Shown here: piece by piece, positions 37,765-47,393 of the stretch
Numbering within the stretch: position 1 is the first letter of the stretch
How the letters are laid out: each line of letters begins with the position of its first letter
Assembly: GCF_000286455.1 (NCBI RefSeq)
Contig: NZ_ALKG01000117.1
Coordinates: 22,935 to 86,934, forward strand
DNA length: 64,000 nt
From: Selenomonas sp. FOBRC6
GTDB lineage: Bacteria > Bacillota > Negativicutes > Selenomonadales > Selenomonadaceae
Direction: 5' to 3'
The notes under the pieces: generated by a model
Databases searched by the model: none
What the model saw: the letters and a program-made list of their open reading frames with translations, nothing else
Told to the model about the DNA's origin: nothing
Position numbers and translations under genes: made by a program

Positions 37765-38429
37765 CGCTCTGCAAATGTCACCTTTTCAAATAATTCCATT
37801 GGATGTTTTAGGAGGATATCTGCGCCGTGCTCGGTCAGTTCCTCAGCCGGACGGAAGCCCCAAAGGACACCGACAGCAAACGTCCCGGCATTGCGTGCCG
37901 TATCCATATCCACGCTTGTGTCGCCGAAATACAGAGTCTTATCCCCCGTAACGCCCATATTATTCATGATATGAAGCACCTTGCTCGGGTCGGGTTTGCG
38001 CGGAAGACCGTCCTGATCGCCAATGATTTCGCAGAACATGTCGCGCGGAAACAGCTCCTCCATGATTGCCTCTGCCGCAGACTGATGCTTATTGGTGCAG
38101 ACTGCCATCGGAATGCCGCATCGCTGCAGTTCCTCCAGCATCTCCATGATTCCCTCATACGGTTTCGTCTGATCGAGCAGATGAGCAGCATAGCGTTCCT
38201 TGTACTCCGCCATAAAATCACGCACAAATGCTGCATCCGATGCACGGTCTTTGGGCAGAATCCGCTCGATAAGTCTGCTCGATCCATTGCCAACAAAATA
38301 GCGGTATGCCTCCACATCATGTATGGGAAATCCATGCCTGCGGAGGACGGCGTTCGCACTGTCCGCAAGATCGTCCAGCGAGTTGACCAACGTGCCGTCC
38401 AGATCAAATATGGCAGCTTCATACTGCAT
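37761..38429 (-). CDS. gph: HAD phosphatase, phosphoglycolate phosphatase-like
   Basis: 222 residues. HAD motifs: DLDGTLV (nucleophile D9, D11), CTNK (motif II), KPDP (motif III Lys) and YFGDTSVDMDTA (motif IV). A helical cap sits between motifs I and II (C1 type), as in Gph/PGP enzymes that remove phosphate from 2-phosphoglycolate. The sequence SxVGNGSSRLIERIL is typical of that subfamily. Substrate not proven; other small phosphates are possible. Coupled to rlmD by a 4-nt overlap. Confidence 0.85.
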   Translation of the reverse strand: MQYEAAIFDLDGTLVNSLDDLADSANAVLRRHGFPIHDVEAYRYFVGNGSSRLIERILPKDRASDAAFVRDFMAEYKERYAAHLLDQTKPYEGIMEMLEELQRCGIPMAVCTNKHQSAAEAIMEELFPRDMFCEIIGDQDGLPRKPDPSKVLHIMNNMGVTGDKTLYFGDTSVDMDTARNAGTFAVGVLWGFRPAEELTEHGADILLKHPMELFEKVTFAER

Positions 38430-38445
38430 GGAAATACCCTCCTTT

Positions 38446-38479
38446 GAAAAAACAGCCTTTCCCCTGCGGAAAGGCTGTT
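38446..38479 (-). terminator. Terminator of the gatCAB operon
   Basis: Stem ACAGCCTTTCC / GGAAAGGCTGT with a short loop, followed on the minus strand by TTTTTTC; 10 nt after the gatB stop. T-rich on both sides. Confidence 0.8.
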
Positions 38480-38488
38480 TTCGTGCTG

Positions 38489-39928
38489 TCAGCCGAGTTT
38501 TTTTGCCAAGAGTTCGTTGACCATCTGCGGGTTTGCCTTGCCCTTGGAGTGCTTCATGACCTGTCCGACAAGTGCCCCGATTGCCTTCTTATTGCCCCCC
38601 TTGTAGTCCTCGACCGCCTTCGCATTTGCGGCGATGACCTGCTCGACAATATCCTCGATTTCCTTTGTATCCGTGATCTGGACAAGCCCCTTGTCCTTCA
38701 CAATTTTTTCGGGCGCATCGGGCGATGTCCACATCTCCTTGAACACGGTCTTGCCTATTTTCGAGGAGATTGTACCCTTTGAAATGAGGAGAATCATTTC
38801 GCCGAGGCGCTTTGCATCGACAGGAGATTCCTCGATGGTCTTGCCCTCTGCGTTAAGGTTTTTCGCGAGATCGCCCATCAGCCAATTTGCCGCGAGCTTT
38901 GCGTCCGCTCCTGTCGCCGTGATGGCATCGTAGTACTCCGCCATTGCGCGCGAACTCGTAATGATCCCTGCGTCATAGGCAGAGAGCCCCGCCTCGTCCA
39001 TCAGACGTACACGTCTCGCGTCGGGCAGCTCGGGCAGCTCCTTACGGATTGCCTCGATCTCCTCTGCGCTCGTCACGATCGGCGGCAGGTCAGGCTCCGG
39101 CATATAGCGGTAGTCGTGCGCCTCCTCCTTGCTGCGCATGGAGAGTGTGATGCAGCGCTCGGGATCCCATGTGCGGGTCTCCTGTATGATATGACCGCCG
39201 TCCTCGAGCACCTCGGTCTGGCGCTCGATCTCGTAGTTGATAGCATCCTCGAGTGCCTTGAAGGAGTTGATGTTCTTCATCTCCGTGCGCGTGCCGAGTA
39301 CGTCCGAGCCGACGGGACGCAGGGAGACATTGATATCCGCACGGAGATTCCCCTCCTCCATACGGCAGTTGGAGACATCGATGTACTCCATGATCGTCTT
39401 GATCTTCTCCATGTAGGCGCGCGCCTCTTCCGCCGAAGACATATCCGGCTCGGAGACAATCTCAAGCAGGGGCACGCCCGTACGGTTGTAATCCACGTTG
39501 GACGAGGAGGAATCCTTGATCGTCGTGCCGGAGTGCACGAGCTTCCCTGCGTCCTCCTCCATGTGGATGCGCGTCAGACGAATGCGTTTCTTGCCCGCCT
39601 CCGTGTCGATGTCCACCCAGCCGTGCTCCGCAATCGGGAGGTCGAACTGCGAAGTCTGGAAGTTCTTCGGCAGGTCTGGGTAGTAGTAGTTCTTGCGATC
39701 AAACTTGCTGTACCCGTTAATCGTACAGTTTGTCGCCAGCCCCGCCTTGATAGCATAGTTGACAACCTGACGGTTGACGACGGGCAGTACGCCGGGGAGT
39801 CCGAGGCAGACGGGACAGACGTGCGTGTTCTGATCTGCGCCGAATCCCGTGGCGCAGCCGCAGAAAATCTTGGTCTTGGTCTTGAGTTCGCAGTGAATCT
39901 CAAGGCCGATGACAGTTTCGTATTTCAT
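38489..39928 (-). CDS. gatB: Asp-tRNA(Asn)/Glu-tRNA(Gln) amidotransferase subunit B
   Basis: 479 residues, full length. Kinase-like cradle: [39 protein letters not shown] and [25 protein letters not shown], with IHMEEDAGK. The C-terminal YqeY-like helical domain (~410-479) ends with [20 protein letters not shown]. GatB binds misacylated tRNA and activates the tRNA-bound Glu or Asp by phosphorylation. Overlaps gatA by 4 nt; order gatC-gatA-gatB. Confidence 0.96.
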   Translation of the reverse strand: MKYETVIGLEIHCELKTKTKIFCGCATGFGADQNTHVCPVCLGLPGVLPVVNRQVVNYAIKAGLATNCTINGYSKFDRKNYYYPDLPKNFQTSQFDLPIAEHGWVDIDTEAGKKRIRLTRIHMEEDAGKLVHSGTTIKDSSSSNVDYNRTGVPLLEIVSEPDMSSAEEARAYMEKIKTIMEYIDVSNCRMEEGNLRADINVSLRPVGSDVLGTRTEMKNINSFKALEDAINYEIERQTEVLEDGGHIIQETRTWDPERCITLSMRSKEEAHDYRYMPEPDLPPIVTSAEEIEAIRKELPELPDARRVRLMDEAGLSAYDAGIITSSRAMAEYYDAITATGADAKLAANWLMGDLAKNLNAEGKTIEESPVDAKRLGEMILLISKGTISSKIGKTVFKEMWTSPDAPEKIVKDKGLVQITDTKEIEDIVEQVIAANAKAVEDYKGGNKKAIGALVGQVMKHSKGKANPQMVNELLAKKLG

Positions 39929-41391
39929 GCCCTTCCTCCAATCGGCGCCATTTTCGTATGAAAGTCATGTCCCTGCTCATAGGCGTATGCCGCGCGCAGG
40001 ATCGTCTCCTCGGCGAGCGGACGCCCGATGATCTGGAGTCCGATGGGAAGTCCGGCAGCGGTGAAGCCGCAGGGTACGGAGATGCCCGGGAGCCCCGCGA
40101 GGTTGACCGGAACAGTCGAAATATCCTGCAGGTACATTTGGAGTGGATTTGACATCTCTCCGATTTTATAGGCGGGCGTTGGCGCGGTCGGCGTCATGAT
40201 GACATCGACCTCCTCAAAGGCGCGCGTGAAGTCCTGCTGAATGAGCGTCCGTACCTTGAGGGCCTTGAGATAATAGGCATCGTAGTAGCCTGCGGAAAGG
40301 GCATAGTTGCCGATGAGAATGCGGCGCTTGACCTCTGCGCCGAATTTCTCCGTGCGCGTGCGCGTCATCATGTCAACGAGATCCTCGCCGTCCACGCGTG
40401 CACCGTAGCTGACGCCGTCGTAGCGTTCGAGATTCGTCGCAGCCTCGGCGGGCGCAATCAGATAGTAGGTCGATACGGCGTAGTCCGTATGCGGCAGGGA
40501 GATCTCTCTGACCTCCGCGCCCATCGCTTCAAAGTCGGAAATCGCCTTGCGGACGGATGCCTCTACCTCGCCATCCATGCCTGCAACAAAATACTCCTTG
40601 GGCAGACCGATCTTCAGCCCCTTCACATCTGCACGAAGTGCTTCTGTATAGTCAGGAACAGCTGCCTTGCTTGCGGTCGAATCCATCACATCATGCCCTG
40701 CAATCACGTTCATGATATGTGCCGCATCCGTGACATCGCGCGTGAGAGACCCAATCTGATCGAGTGAGGAGGCATATGCCATGAGCCCATACCGGGAGAC
40801 ACGACCATAGGTAGGCTTGAGTCCGACAATGCCGCAGAACGACGCCGGCTGACGGATCGATCCACCCGTATCACTGCCCAGCGCCCAGATTGCCGTACCC
40901 GCCGCAACCGCCGCCGCGCTGCCACCCGAGGAGCCGCCGGGGACACGCGTTGTATCCCACGGATTGTGCGTCGGCTGGAATGCCGAGTTTTCCGTTGAGC
41001 CGCCCATTGCAAACTCATCGAGATTGACTTTACCAAGGATGACGGCATCCTCATCATGCAGCTTCGTCATAACCGTTGCGTCATAGGGCGGGACGAAGTT
41101 CTCCAATATCTTCGACCCTGCCGTTGTCCGTACAGACTTCGTACAGATATTGTCCTTGATTGCGCCCGGAATTCCTGCGAGGAAGGGGATCTCCTCCCCT
41201 GCCGCGATCTTGGCATCCACACGATCCGCCTCGGCAAGCGCCGATTCGCGCGTCTCCAGCAGATACGCATTGACCTCGCCCTCAACGGCATCCATGCGTG
41301 CACATACGTCCTCGGTCAGTTCACGCGCACTGATCTCCTTGCGCGTCAGCATATCGTGAAGGATATGCGCCGGTTTTTCATATAGACTCAA
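39925..41391 (-). CDS. gatA: Asp/Glu-tRNA amidotransferase subunit A (amidase)
   Basis: 488 residues. Amidase-signature enzyme with the triad K79 (GAIKDN), S154 (GGSSGG) and nucleophile S178 (DTGGS). It releases ammonia from glutamine or asparagine and feeds it to GatB. Further conserved segments are [23 protein letters not shown] and the [10 protein letters not shown] loop. The ATG overlaps nothing upstream; 12 nt separate it from gatC. Together with GatB/C it forms Gln-tRNA(Gln) and/or Asn-tRNA(Asn). Confidence 0.96.
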   Translation of the reverse strand: MSLYEKPAHILHDMLTRKEISARELTEDVCARMDAVEGEVNAYLLETRESALAEADRVDAKIAAGEEIPFLAGIPGAIKDNICTKSVRTTAGSKILENFVPPYDATVMTKLHDEDAVILGKVNLDEFAMGGSTENSAFQPTHNPWDTTRVPGGSSGGSAAAVAAGTAIWALGSDTGGSIRQPASFCGIVGLKPTYGRVSRYGLMAYASSLDQIGSLTRDVTDAAHIMNVIAGHDVMDSTASKAAVPDYTEALRADVKGLKIGLPKEYFVAGMDGEVEASVRKAISDFEAMGAEVREISLPHTDYAVSTYYLIAPAEAATNLERYDGVSYGARVDGEDLVDMMTRTRTEKFGAEVKRRILIGNYALSAGYYDAYYLKALKVRTLIQQDFTRAFEEVDVIMTPTAPTPAYKIGEMSNPLQMYLQDISTVPVNLAGLPGISVPCGFTAAGLPIGLQIIGRPLAEETILRAAYAYEQGHDFHTKMAPIGGRA

Positions 41392-41403
41392 AACAGCTCC
41401 TCC

Positions 41404-41694
41404 TTACCCCTCGAGCACCTTCGGCACCTTGAAATAGCCGTCCTCCTGCAGCGGCGCATTTGAGAGTGCCGCCTCATTGGAAAGGGACGGACGCACCTCA
41501 TCCGCACGGAAGACATTCTCGATGGGCAGTGCATATGTCGTCGGCTGCACACCATCTGTATCTACACTGGAGAGATTATCCACATACGATAGAAAGTCTC
41601 CCAGAGATTTCAGCGCCTCTTCCTTTTCTTCCGCAGGAATCGCAAGGCGCGAGAGATGCGCCGTGGTCGTTAGATCCTGTTCCGTTACATTCAT
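41404..41694 (-). CDS. gatC: Asp/Glu-tRNA amidotransferase subunit C
   Basis: 96 residues, usual length. Small helical protein wrapping GatA and stabilising the complex: TEQDLTTTAHLSRLAIPAEEKEEALKSLGDFLSYVDNLSSVDTDGVQPTTY and LRADEVRPSL-type RADEVRPS. First gene of the operon, with a near-consensus promoter 35-63 nt upstream. Confidence 0.93.
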   Translation of the reverse strand: MNVTEQDLTTTAHLSRLAIPAEEKEEALKSLGDFLSYVDNLSSVDTDGVQPTTYALPIENVFRADEVRPSLSNEAALSNAPLQEDGYFKVPKVLEG

Positions 41695-41728
41695 TACCTA
41701 CACCATCTTTCCTAGTAATATCCGCACT

Positions 41729-41757
41729 ATTATACCAAATCGCTCCGCAGGTATCAA
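41729..41757 (-). promoter_or_regulatory. gatCAB promoter
   Basis: TTGATA, 17-nt spacer and TATAAT on the minus strand, with TGG before the -10 (extended). A strong sigma-70-type promoter, 35 nt upstream of gatC. Confidence 0.85.
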
Positions 41758-41774
41758 ATGGAAATCATCAGGGG

Positions 41775-42000
41775 GATGTTACGTAAAATCGGTAAAAGCA
41801 CCGTGCGATGCTCCAAAGCAAACCCTAGTGGAGCAAGCGGAGAAAAGCGTTCGACTCGCCCCCTGCGGATTTCTTTCGTTCAAGCGAAGCGCGTTTAAGA
41901 AGTCCGCAGGTATTTAGGCGAACGAGAAGGCGACCGCTTGCGTAACGAGGCGTTTGCGTGGAGTTCGCACGACGACATTCTGTAACATTTTACAGAACTT
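41775..42000. mobile_element. MITE-like foldback element between gatC promoter and speB
   Basis: Non-coding. Imperfect terminal inverted repeats GTTACGTAAAAT (41778-41789) and ATTTTACAGAAC (41987-41998) match at 10 of 12. Inside are nested arms GCAAGCGG (41833) / CCGCTTGC (41934) and a 13-bp arm with one mismatch, CTGCGGATTTCTT (41863) / AAGAAGTCCGCAG (41897). ATCA occurs on both flanks (41766 and 42001) and could be a short target duplication. There is no open frame of note. Could instead be a structured RNA; copies elsewhere in the genome would decide. Confidence 0.5.
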
Positions 42001-42002
42001 CA

Positions 42003-42884
42003 TCATGCCGTCGGCGGGCGTATAAAATCTTCTTCGAGCGCAAGAAGCATCTCGCGCAGGAGTTTGAGCGCCGTTGCCGTCGACGTGCCGCTCGGATCAA
42101 GCGGCGGCGAGAGTTCCACCATATCACAAGCGACAATATTGCAACCGTGGATAACGCGCAGCGTCGCCTTCATGAGATCGACAAAAGTCACGCCGCCCGC
42201 CTCCGGTGTCCCCGTTCCCGGAAACGCCGAGGGATCGAGCACGTCCAGATCAATGGTGAGGTAGACGGGACGCTCCTTGACCGCTTCGACTGCGCCGGCG
42301 AGACCTTCAAAGGTGAACGGACGCAGATTCGTATGTCCCTCACGCGCCCATTCCCACTCCGCACGCTCCCCACTGCGGATGCCGAACTGATGAATTCGTC
42401 CGTCTCCCAGTATATCCCAGACACGGCGAATTACCGTTGCATGAGAGAGTCGGTTGCCGAGGTATTCGTCGCGCAGATCCGTATGCGCGTCAAAGTGAAT
42501 CACAGCGAGATCGGGATGCTTCTCCGCCGCAGCCTGGATCGCAGGAAGGCTGACGAGATGCTCGCCGCCGATGAGCAGAGGAAGTCTGCCGTCCGCAAGC
42601 ACATTCGCGGCATAGCTGTGTATCATATCGAGTGCACGCGCGGTGTCGCCGAAGGGCAGCTCCAAATCGCCGCCGTCAAAGACGCGCGCATTCTCGAGAT
42701 CGAGATCCTGATAGGGGCTGTACGTCTCGAGTCCATACGACTCTGCGCGCATCGTACGCGCGGCGAACCGCGTTCCAGGGCGATAGGATGTCGTCGAATC
42801 AAACGGCGCGCCGAAGATTACGATATGGCTCTCCTCGTATGTGCCGTCGCAGCCGAGAAAGGTTTCAATGTTCCGGTTCCACAT
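42003..42884 (-). CDS. speB: Agmatinase (ureohydrolase)
   Basis: 293 residues from the ATG at 42884, which overlaps speE by 20 nt; the longer open frame upstream is inside speE. Binuclear-manganese ureohydrolase motifs: GGEHLVSLP, HFDAHTDLRDEY (H, D, H, D ligands) and TIDLDVLDPSAFPGTGTPEAGG. Splits agmatine to putrescine and urea. Context with arginine decarboxylase and spermidine synthase fixes it as agmatinase and not arginase. Last gene of the polyamine operon; a small hairpin (TTCTGTAA/TTACAGAA) follows the stop. Confidence 0.94.
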   Translation of the reverse strand: MWNRNIETFLGCDGTYEESHIVIFGAPFDSTTSYRPGTRFAARTMRAESYGLETYSPYQDLDLENARVFDGGDLELPFGDTARALDMIHSYAANVLADGRLPLLIGGEHLVSLPAIQAAAEKHPDLAVIHFDAHTDLRDEYLGNRLSHATVIRRVWDILGDGRIHQFGIRSGERAEWEWAREGHTNLRPFTFEGLAGAVEAVKERPVYLTIDLDVLDPSAFPGTGTPEAGGVTFVDLMKATLRVIHGCNIVACDMVELSPPLDPSGTSTATALKLLREMLLALEEDFIRPPTA

Positions 42885-43725
42885 CTTCGAGTATCTCCTC
42901 CACATAGTTCGGCAGGGCAAAGGAAGCCGCATGCAGCTGGGTATTATAGTAACGCGTCTTGATTCCAAGTGCCTTCCAGCGTGCAAAGTCCACCCCCTCC
43001 ACGGGACGACGGCTCTTGGACGAGAAACCAAAGAGCCAGTGCCCTGATGGATAGGTCGGTATATGCACCTGATACACACGACTGAATGGGAATGAATGGA
43101 CAATACGTTGATGCATACGCTGCATTGCATAGGCATCCTGCTCGTAGAATGGGCTCTCATGCTGATTGATCATAATGCCGTCCGCGCGTAGCGCCTTGAA
43201 GCAGTTCCCGTAGAACTCCTTCGTAAAAAGCCCCTCCCCCGGCCCGAACGGATCGGTCGAGTCCACGATGATAAGATCATAGGCGTCGATCGGCTTGCGT
43301 ACGAAGCGCAGACCATCCTCATAGTGAATGCTGACACGCGGGTCAGAAAGTCCCGAAGCTGTAGACGGCAAATATTCCCGACAGACATTGACGACCATTT
43401 CATCGATCTCTACAAGGTCAATATGACGTATGGACGGATAGCGCAGAAGCTCACGCACAGTTCCGCCATCCCCGCCGCCAATGACGAGGATATCCGCAGC
43501 CTCTGGATGTACGCACATGGGCACATGCGTAATCATCTCGTGATAGATGAACTCGTCCTTCTCCGTCAGCATCATATAGCCGTCGAGCGTCAAAAATCGC
43601 CCGAACTCGGGCGACTCAAACACATCAATGCGCTGAAACTCGCTCTGGCCGCTGTAAAGTTGGCGGTTCACACGAATCGAAAAGCGCACATCGGGCGTAT
43701 GTTGTTCCGTATACCAAAATTCCAT
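42865..43725 (-). CDS. speE: Spermidine synthase
   Basis: 286 residues. N-terminal beta domain with LYSGQSEFQRIDVFESPEFGRFLTLDG, and aminopropyltransferase core: VIGGGDGGTVREL (decarboxylated SAM site), DLVEID, and DSTDPFGPGEGLF with the catalytic Asp. Transfers aminopropyl to putrescine. It needs decarboxylated SAM, whose enzyme SpeD is not in this window. Lies 3 nt after speA and overlaps speB. Confidence 0.95.
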   Translation of the reverse strand: MEFWYTEQHTPDVRFSIRVNRQLYSGQSEFQRIDVFESPEFGRFLTLDGYMMLTEKDEFIYHEMITHVPMCVHPEAADILVIGGGDGGTVRELLRYPSIRHIDLVEIDEMVVNVCREYLPSTASGLSDPRVSIHYEDGLRFVRKPIDAYDLIIVDSTDPFGPGEGLFTKEFYGNCFKALRADGIMINQHESPFYEQDAYAMQRMHQRIVHSFPFSRVYQVHIPTYPSGHWLFGFSSKSRRPVEGVDFARWKALGIKTRYYNTQLHAASFALPNYVEEILEDVEPEH

Positions 43726-43728
43726 AGT

Positions 43729-45183
43729 CTAACGCTCCGTTATCACATTGAGCCTCTGTATGCTCATATCCTCGGGCCCCGTGATCTGGCAGCCCTTTTT
43801 CTTCGCGTAGCGAATATAGGTCAGGATTTCTTCCGTAATCTGCTCCCCCGGTGCGAGAATCGGAATGCCGGGTGGATAACACATGACAAATTCACTGCAT
43901 ATACGTCCGCAGGTTTCTGCAATCGGAAGTGACTCTTTTTCCGCATAGAAGGCATCCTGTGGTCCGCAGACAACGGTGGGATCGATATACTCCATCTTGA
44001 GGGTCTTGGACGAATCCTTGCGGTAGTTGCGCCGAATCTCAGCGAGCGCCGCCACAAGGCGTTCCACATCCTTCGGACGATCCCCGACAGAGACATATGC
44101 AAGCAGATTTGCAATATCGCCGAACTCCGTCTGAATGTCATAGTCATCGCGCAGGATGTCATAGACCTCAATGCCGGCAAGCCCCGTCGAGCGTGTAAAG
44201 ATGGAGAGCTTTGTCGTGTCGAAATCGTATACGGCAGACCCGTCGATCAGCTCACGCCCGTAGGCATAATAGTCGCCAATGGCATTGATCTCATCGCGCG
44301 CATAAGCGACGAGATCGATGATCTTGTCGATCACCTCCCGACCGTGCAGGGCGAGATTCCGCCGACTGATGTCAAGACTCGCCAGGAGCAGATAGGACGC
44401 ACTCGTCGTCTGTGTGATGTTGATGATCTGATGAACATAGCCGAGCGGCATACTGTCGGCACAGAGCAGAATCGAACTCTGCGTGAGAGAGCCACCGGAT
44501 TTATGCATGCTGATCGCAGCCATGTCTGCACCCGCATCCATGGCTGCTGTTGGAAGTCGATCGCTGAAATAGAGATGCGTTCCATGCGCCTCATCTACGA
44601 GCACCTTCATCTCGTGAGCATGTGCGAGTTCCGTGATCGCGCGGAGGTCGGAGCAGATTCCGTAATAAGTCGGATTGTTGACAAAGACCGCCTTGGCGTC
44701 CGGGTGACGCGCAATCGCAGCCGCCACATCCTCGACGCGCATACCGAGTGCGATACCAAGCATATCATCGATCCCGGGGTTGACATAGATCGGAATGGCG
44801 CCGCAGAGGATGAGTGCGTTGATTGCGCTGCGATGCACATTGCGCGGCATGATGATCTTATCACCCCGCCCCACCGCCGAGAGCACCATCGCCTGTACCG
44901 AGCCCGTCGTACCGCTCACCATGAAGAATGCGTGCGCAGCGCGAAATGCCTCTGCGGCAAGAATCTCTGCATCCCGAATCACAGAGACGGGATGACAGAG
45001 ATTGTCCAGCATTTTCATGGAGTTCACATCGACATCGAGACAAGCTGAGCCAAGGAATGCCGCAAGCTCCGGATTCCCACGCCCGCGCTTATGCCCTGGC
45101 ACGTCGAACGGGACAAGGCGCGCGCGCTTCATGCGCTCCAATGCTTCCTGAATGGGGGCACTCGTCTGGGAGAGATATGGCAT
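43729..45183 (-). CDS. speA: Arginine decarboxylase, fold-type I (Orn/Lys/Arg family)
   Basis: 484 residues, the short biosynthetic form without the N-terminal wing domain of inducible decarboxylases. PLP enzyme: VPGHKRGRG, VSGTTGSVQAMV, DEAHGTH (197-203) and PLP lysine K228 in SMHKSGG. C-terminal PPGIPILAPGEQIT. Members are arginine or lysine decarboxylases; agmatinase next door makes arginine the likely substrate. Its ATG overlaps the stop of the substrate-binding protein by 1 nt (TAATG), so translation is probably coupled. Confidence 0.9.
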   Translation of the reverse strand: MPYLSQTSAPIQEALERMKRARLVPFDVPGHKRGRGNPELAAFLGSACLDVDVNSMKMLDNLCHPVSVIRDAEILAAEAFRAAHAFFMVSGTTGSVQAMVLSAVGRGDKIIMPRNVHRSAINALILCGAIPIYVNPGIDDMLGIALGMRVEDVAAAIARHPDAKAVFVNNPTYYGICSDLRAITELAHAHEMKVLVDEAHGTHLYFSDRLPTAAMDAGADMAAISMHKSGGSLTQSSILLCADSMPLGYVHQIINITQTTSASYLLLASLDISRRNLALHGREVIDKIIDLVAYARDEINAIGDYYAYGRELIDGSAVYDFDTTKLSIFTRSTGLAGIEVYDILRDDYDIQTEFGDIANLLAYVSVGDRPKDVERLVAALAEIRRNYRKDSSKTLKMEYIDPTVVCGPQDAFYAEKESLPIAETCGRICSEFVMCYPPGIPILAPGEQITEEILTYIRYAKKKGCQITGPEDMSIQRLNVITER

Positions 45184-46127
45184 TACTTCTCCTCCGCGAG
45201 CAGTTTCGATACAAGGTCATCGTAGCTGTAGTCTCCTGCCAGATCCTTGCTCTTGACCCAGTGCACAGCCTCCTCCACATCCTTTGGGGCAGGAATCCCC
45301 GCAGCGCGATAGGGCTTCAGTTCGAGTGCATCGCGGGCGGGTGCAGGGAAGCCGCTCTTTTCCATGACGAGATCGATATACTCTGCGCGCGGCGTGTTGT
45401 TGAGATAGCTCACAGCCTTGTTATAGGCACGGTACATCGCACGTATGGACGCCTCCTTTTCCTGAATGGAGGTATCCGAAAACACAATTACGCCTGGATT
45501 GATACCAAGCTCACCCGACCCCGTCACATAACGACTTCCGGACGCAACAGCAACGCTCGCCATCGGCTCGGGCAGGACTGCTGCCGCAAGATTTCCGCTC
45601 TGGAGCATCTCGAGGCGCACGGGAATCTGCGGGATGACAACCTTCGAGACATCCTGCTCCTCAATGCCGTTGACCGCAAGGATCTCATCCGTCACATACT
45701 CGATGATGGTATTGCGGGAAATAGCGATCTCCTTGCCGCGCAGATCGGCAGATGCAGCAATCCCGGAGTTCCCGCCGGCAACGAGATTATAATTCCCGTC
45801 CGTGTAGGATGTCGCATGAACGGCAAAACCGCCCGAGCGCGCAAAGATGACAGCCAGCAGATCGGAGATTGCACCGTCAAGATTCCCACTCTGTAGTGCC
45901 GCATCGCGCTCCATTGCACTCTTAAACGGCACGAGCTCCACCTCAACGCCCTCTTCCGCAAAATAGCCATGTTCTGCGGCGATGATGAACGGAATGGAGT
46001 CTGTATCGGGCATGAGTCCGATGGTCAGCTTTGAGAGTTTTTTCTCCTTCTCCTGCGGCTGACTTCCGCAGCCCGCCATAAGGAGCAGCAAGCAGGAAAG
46101 TGCTGCTGCAAGAAATCTCTTCATCAT
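45183..46127 (-). CDS. ABC transporter substrate-binding lipoprotein (NitT/TauT/SsuA-like)
   Basis: 314 residues. Lipoprotein signal peptide with lipobox LMAGC (Cys20), then a periplasmic-binding fold: KLTIGLMPDTDSIPFIIAAEHGYFAEEGVEVELVPFKSAMERDAALQSGNLDGAISDLLA, typical of NMT1/SsuA-type proteins for nitrate, taurine, sulfonates or thiamine precursors. No permease or ATPase gene lies beside it. It is translationally coupled to arginine decarboxylase and overlaps the DUF3783 gene by 4 nt. The ligand cannot be told from sequence. Confidence 0.88.
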   Translation of the reverse strand: MMKRFLAAALSCLLLLMAGCGSQPQEKEKKLSKLTIGLMPDTDSIPFIIAAEHGYFAEEGVEVELVPFKSAMERDAALQSGNLDGAISDLLAVIFARSGGFAVHATSYTDGNYNLVAGGNSGIAASADLRGKEIAISRNTIIEYVTDEILAVNGIEEQDVSKVVIPQIPVRLEMLQSGNLAAAVLPEPMASVAVASGSRYVTGSGELGINPGVIVFSDTSIQEKEASIRAMYRAYNKAVSYLNNTPRAEYIDLVMEKSGFPAPARDALELKPYRAAGIPAPKDVEEAVHWVKSKDLAGDYSYDDLVSKLLAEEK

Positions 46128-46525
46128 ATATCTCCCTCCCGATCTCCTGCGGTCGCCGCGTGCTCCTTCGCCATATGCTCACACAGATAGCGCAGTGACC
46201 ACAGCGTATTGTACGGTGTGATCGCTGATTTATACGTAATACGTGGAATGCCCGCCTCCTCAAGCGTCAGGAGAACCTTCGTCAGTCGCTTCCCCTGAAT
46301 ATGCTCCAGCAGGAGGAGGCGATGCGGGAATTCAAAACTTGTATCTCCCTGCGGTACGGCAGCTTTATGTCCCCTCAGTCCAAGCAGATAGCCGACCTTC
46401 TCACGCCACGCATCTGCGGGAAGAATCTGCACGCGAATACCAAGCGCACGAAGCGCATCGCGCGCTGTCACAATCTGCTCCTCAGGGAATTGATAGAGCA
46501 GGACACGCTCTTCTTTTTTCATCAT
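46124..46525 (-). CDS. DUF3783-family protein
   Basis: 133 residues, soluble. Pattern RVLLYQFPEEQIVTARDALRALGIRVQILPADAWREKVGYLLGLRG, then RLLLLEHIQGKRLTKVLLTLEEAGIPRITYKSAITPYNTLWSLRYLCEHMAKEH, which is the DUF3783 domain at its end (I/V-P-x-x-T-x-N-x-x-W). Function unknown; common in Negativicutes and Clostridia. Eleven nt after the NYN gene and overlapping the lipoprotein gene, so likely part of one transcript with the polyamine genes. Confidence 0.85.
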   Translation of the reverse strand: MMKKEERVLLYQFPEEQIVTARDALRALGIRVQILPADAWREKVGYLLGLRGHKAAVPQGDTSFEFPHRLLLLEHIQGKRLTKVLLTLEEAGIPRITYKSAITPYNTLWSLRYLCEHMAKEHAATAGDREGDI

Positions 46526-46536
46526 TACAGTTCCTG

Positions 46537-47382
46537 TTACTTTGACGCAAGCCCACGCATAAGGAGATAGGTCACGAGCTCATCGAGAGAGACTTCCTCC
46601 TCCAACATCTTCTGCTCGAGCGAGCTACGCAACGTCTTCGGCAGACGTACCGTCAAAAAGCCGTTCATCGCCGGCGTCGGCACAGCGTCAGAAGGAGGCG
46701 CTGTCTTCTGCGCCTGCTTTTTCTTTGCCTTGGATGCGGATTTCGTCGACTCTTCTGCGGGCTTTTCGGCCACTGCTTTCTTCTTTGGAGAATTTCCTGT
46801 ATTTTTTTTCACTTCTGCTGTTTTTGCCGTCTGCTCAGCCGTCGGCTTCTGCTTTGCGTTCTTATCCTCTGATGATTTCTTCTTTGCCACGTTCTTCACC
46901 TCTGCACTCTGCACATCCTTTTTCTTTGTCTTTCCCGTCGTTTTCGGTTCTGGCGGATAGACGAAGAATTCATTGTAGGCATTGCGCAGATCCTCACTCG
47001 CCTGCTTCGTTCCAACGCCAACGATATAGGACGGATCCTCCGCATTCAGGGACTGTGCAATGTCCACAAAATCCGAGTCCGTTGTAATGATAAAGTATTT
47101 GCGCACACCTTCCTGATAGAGCATCTGTGCCGCATCATAGAGCGCGGAATCCAGAGAGTTCTTTCCATAGAAGGTGCGGCTGATCTGCCGAAAGGTCAGA
47201 TCCGGGTATTCCATGAGCCGATCCCATCGCTTCTGCTCGGGATGCGCCTCCCAGTCCGAGACAACGATCATGCGGCAGGGCTGATAGCGCTGTGCCTGAT
47301 CGATTGTGTATTGAAGCATTTCAATCGGTGCGTTCTCAATATCGTAGAGAATTGCCACCGTATCATTGCTCGAGTCGAGCAT
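46537..47382 (-). CDS. NYN-domain (PIN-like) nuclease with C-terminal ribbon-helix-helix
   Basis: 281 residues in three parts. Residues 1-~145: NYN/LabA-like domain with acidic residues in LYDIENAP and ITTDSDFVDI, the metal sites of a PIN-like RNase. Residues ~146-235: low-complexity Lys/Ala/Glu linker. Residues ~238-281: FLTVRLPKTLRSSLEQKMLEEEVSLDELVTYLLMRG, a ribbon-helix-helix (Arc/HicB-like) motif. This suggests an RNase carried to nucleic acid by a DNA-binding tail, or a self-dimerising design. No known name for the combination. Confidence 0.8.
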   Translation of the reverse strand: MLDSSNDTVAILYDIENAPIEMLQYTIDQAQRYQPCRMIVVSDWEAHPEQKRWDRLMEYPDLTFRQISRTFYGKNSLDSALYDAAQMLYQEGVRKYFIITTDSDFVDIAQSLNAEDPSYIVGVGTKQASEDLRNAYNEFFVYPPEPKTTGKTKKKDVQSAEVKNVAKKKSSEDKNAKQKPTAEQTAKTAEVKKNTGNSPKKKAVAEKPAEESTKSASKAKKKQAQKTAPPSDAVPTPAMNGFLTVRLPKTLRSSLEQKMLEEEVSLDELVTYLLMRGLASK

Positions 47383-47393
47383 ACTCTCTCCCC

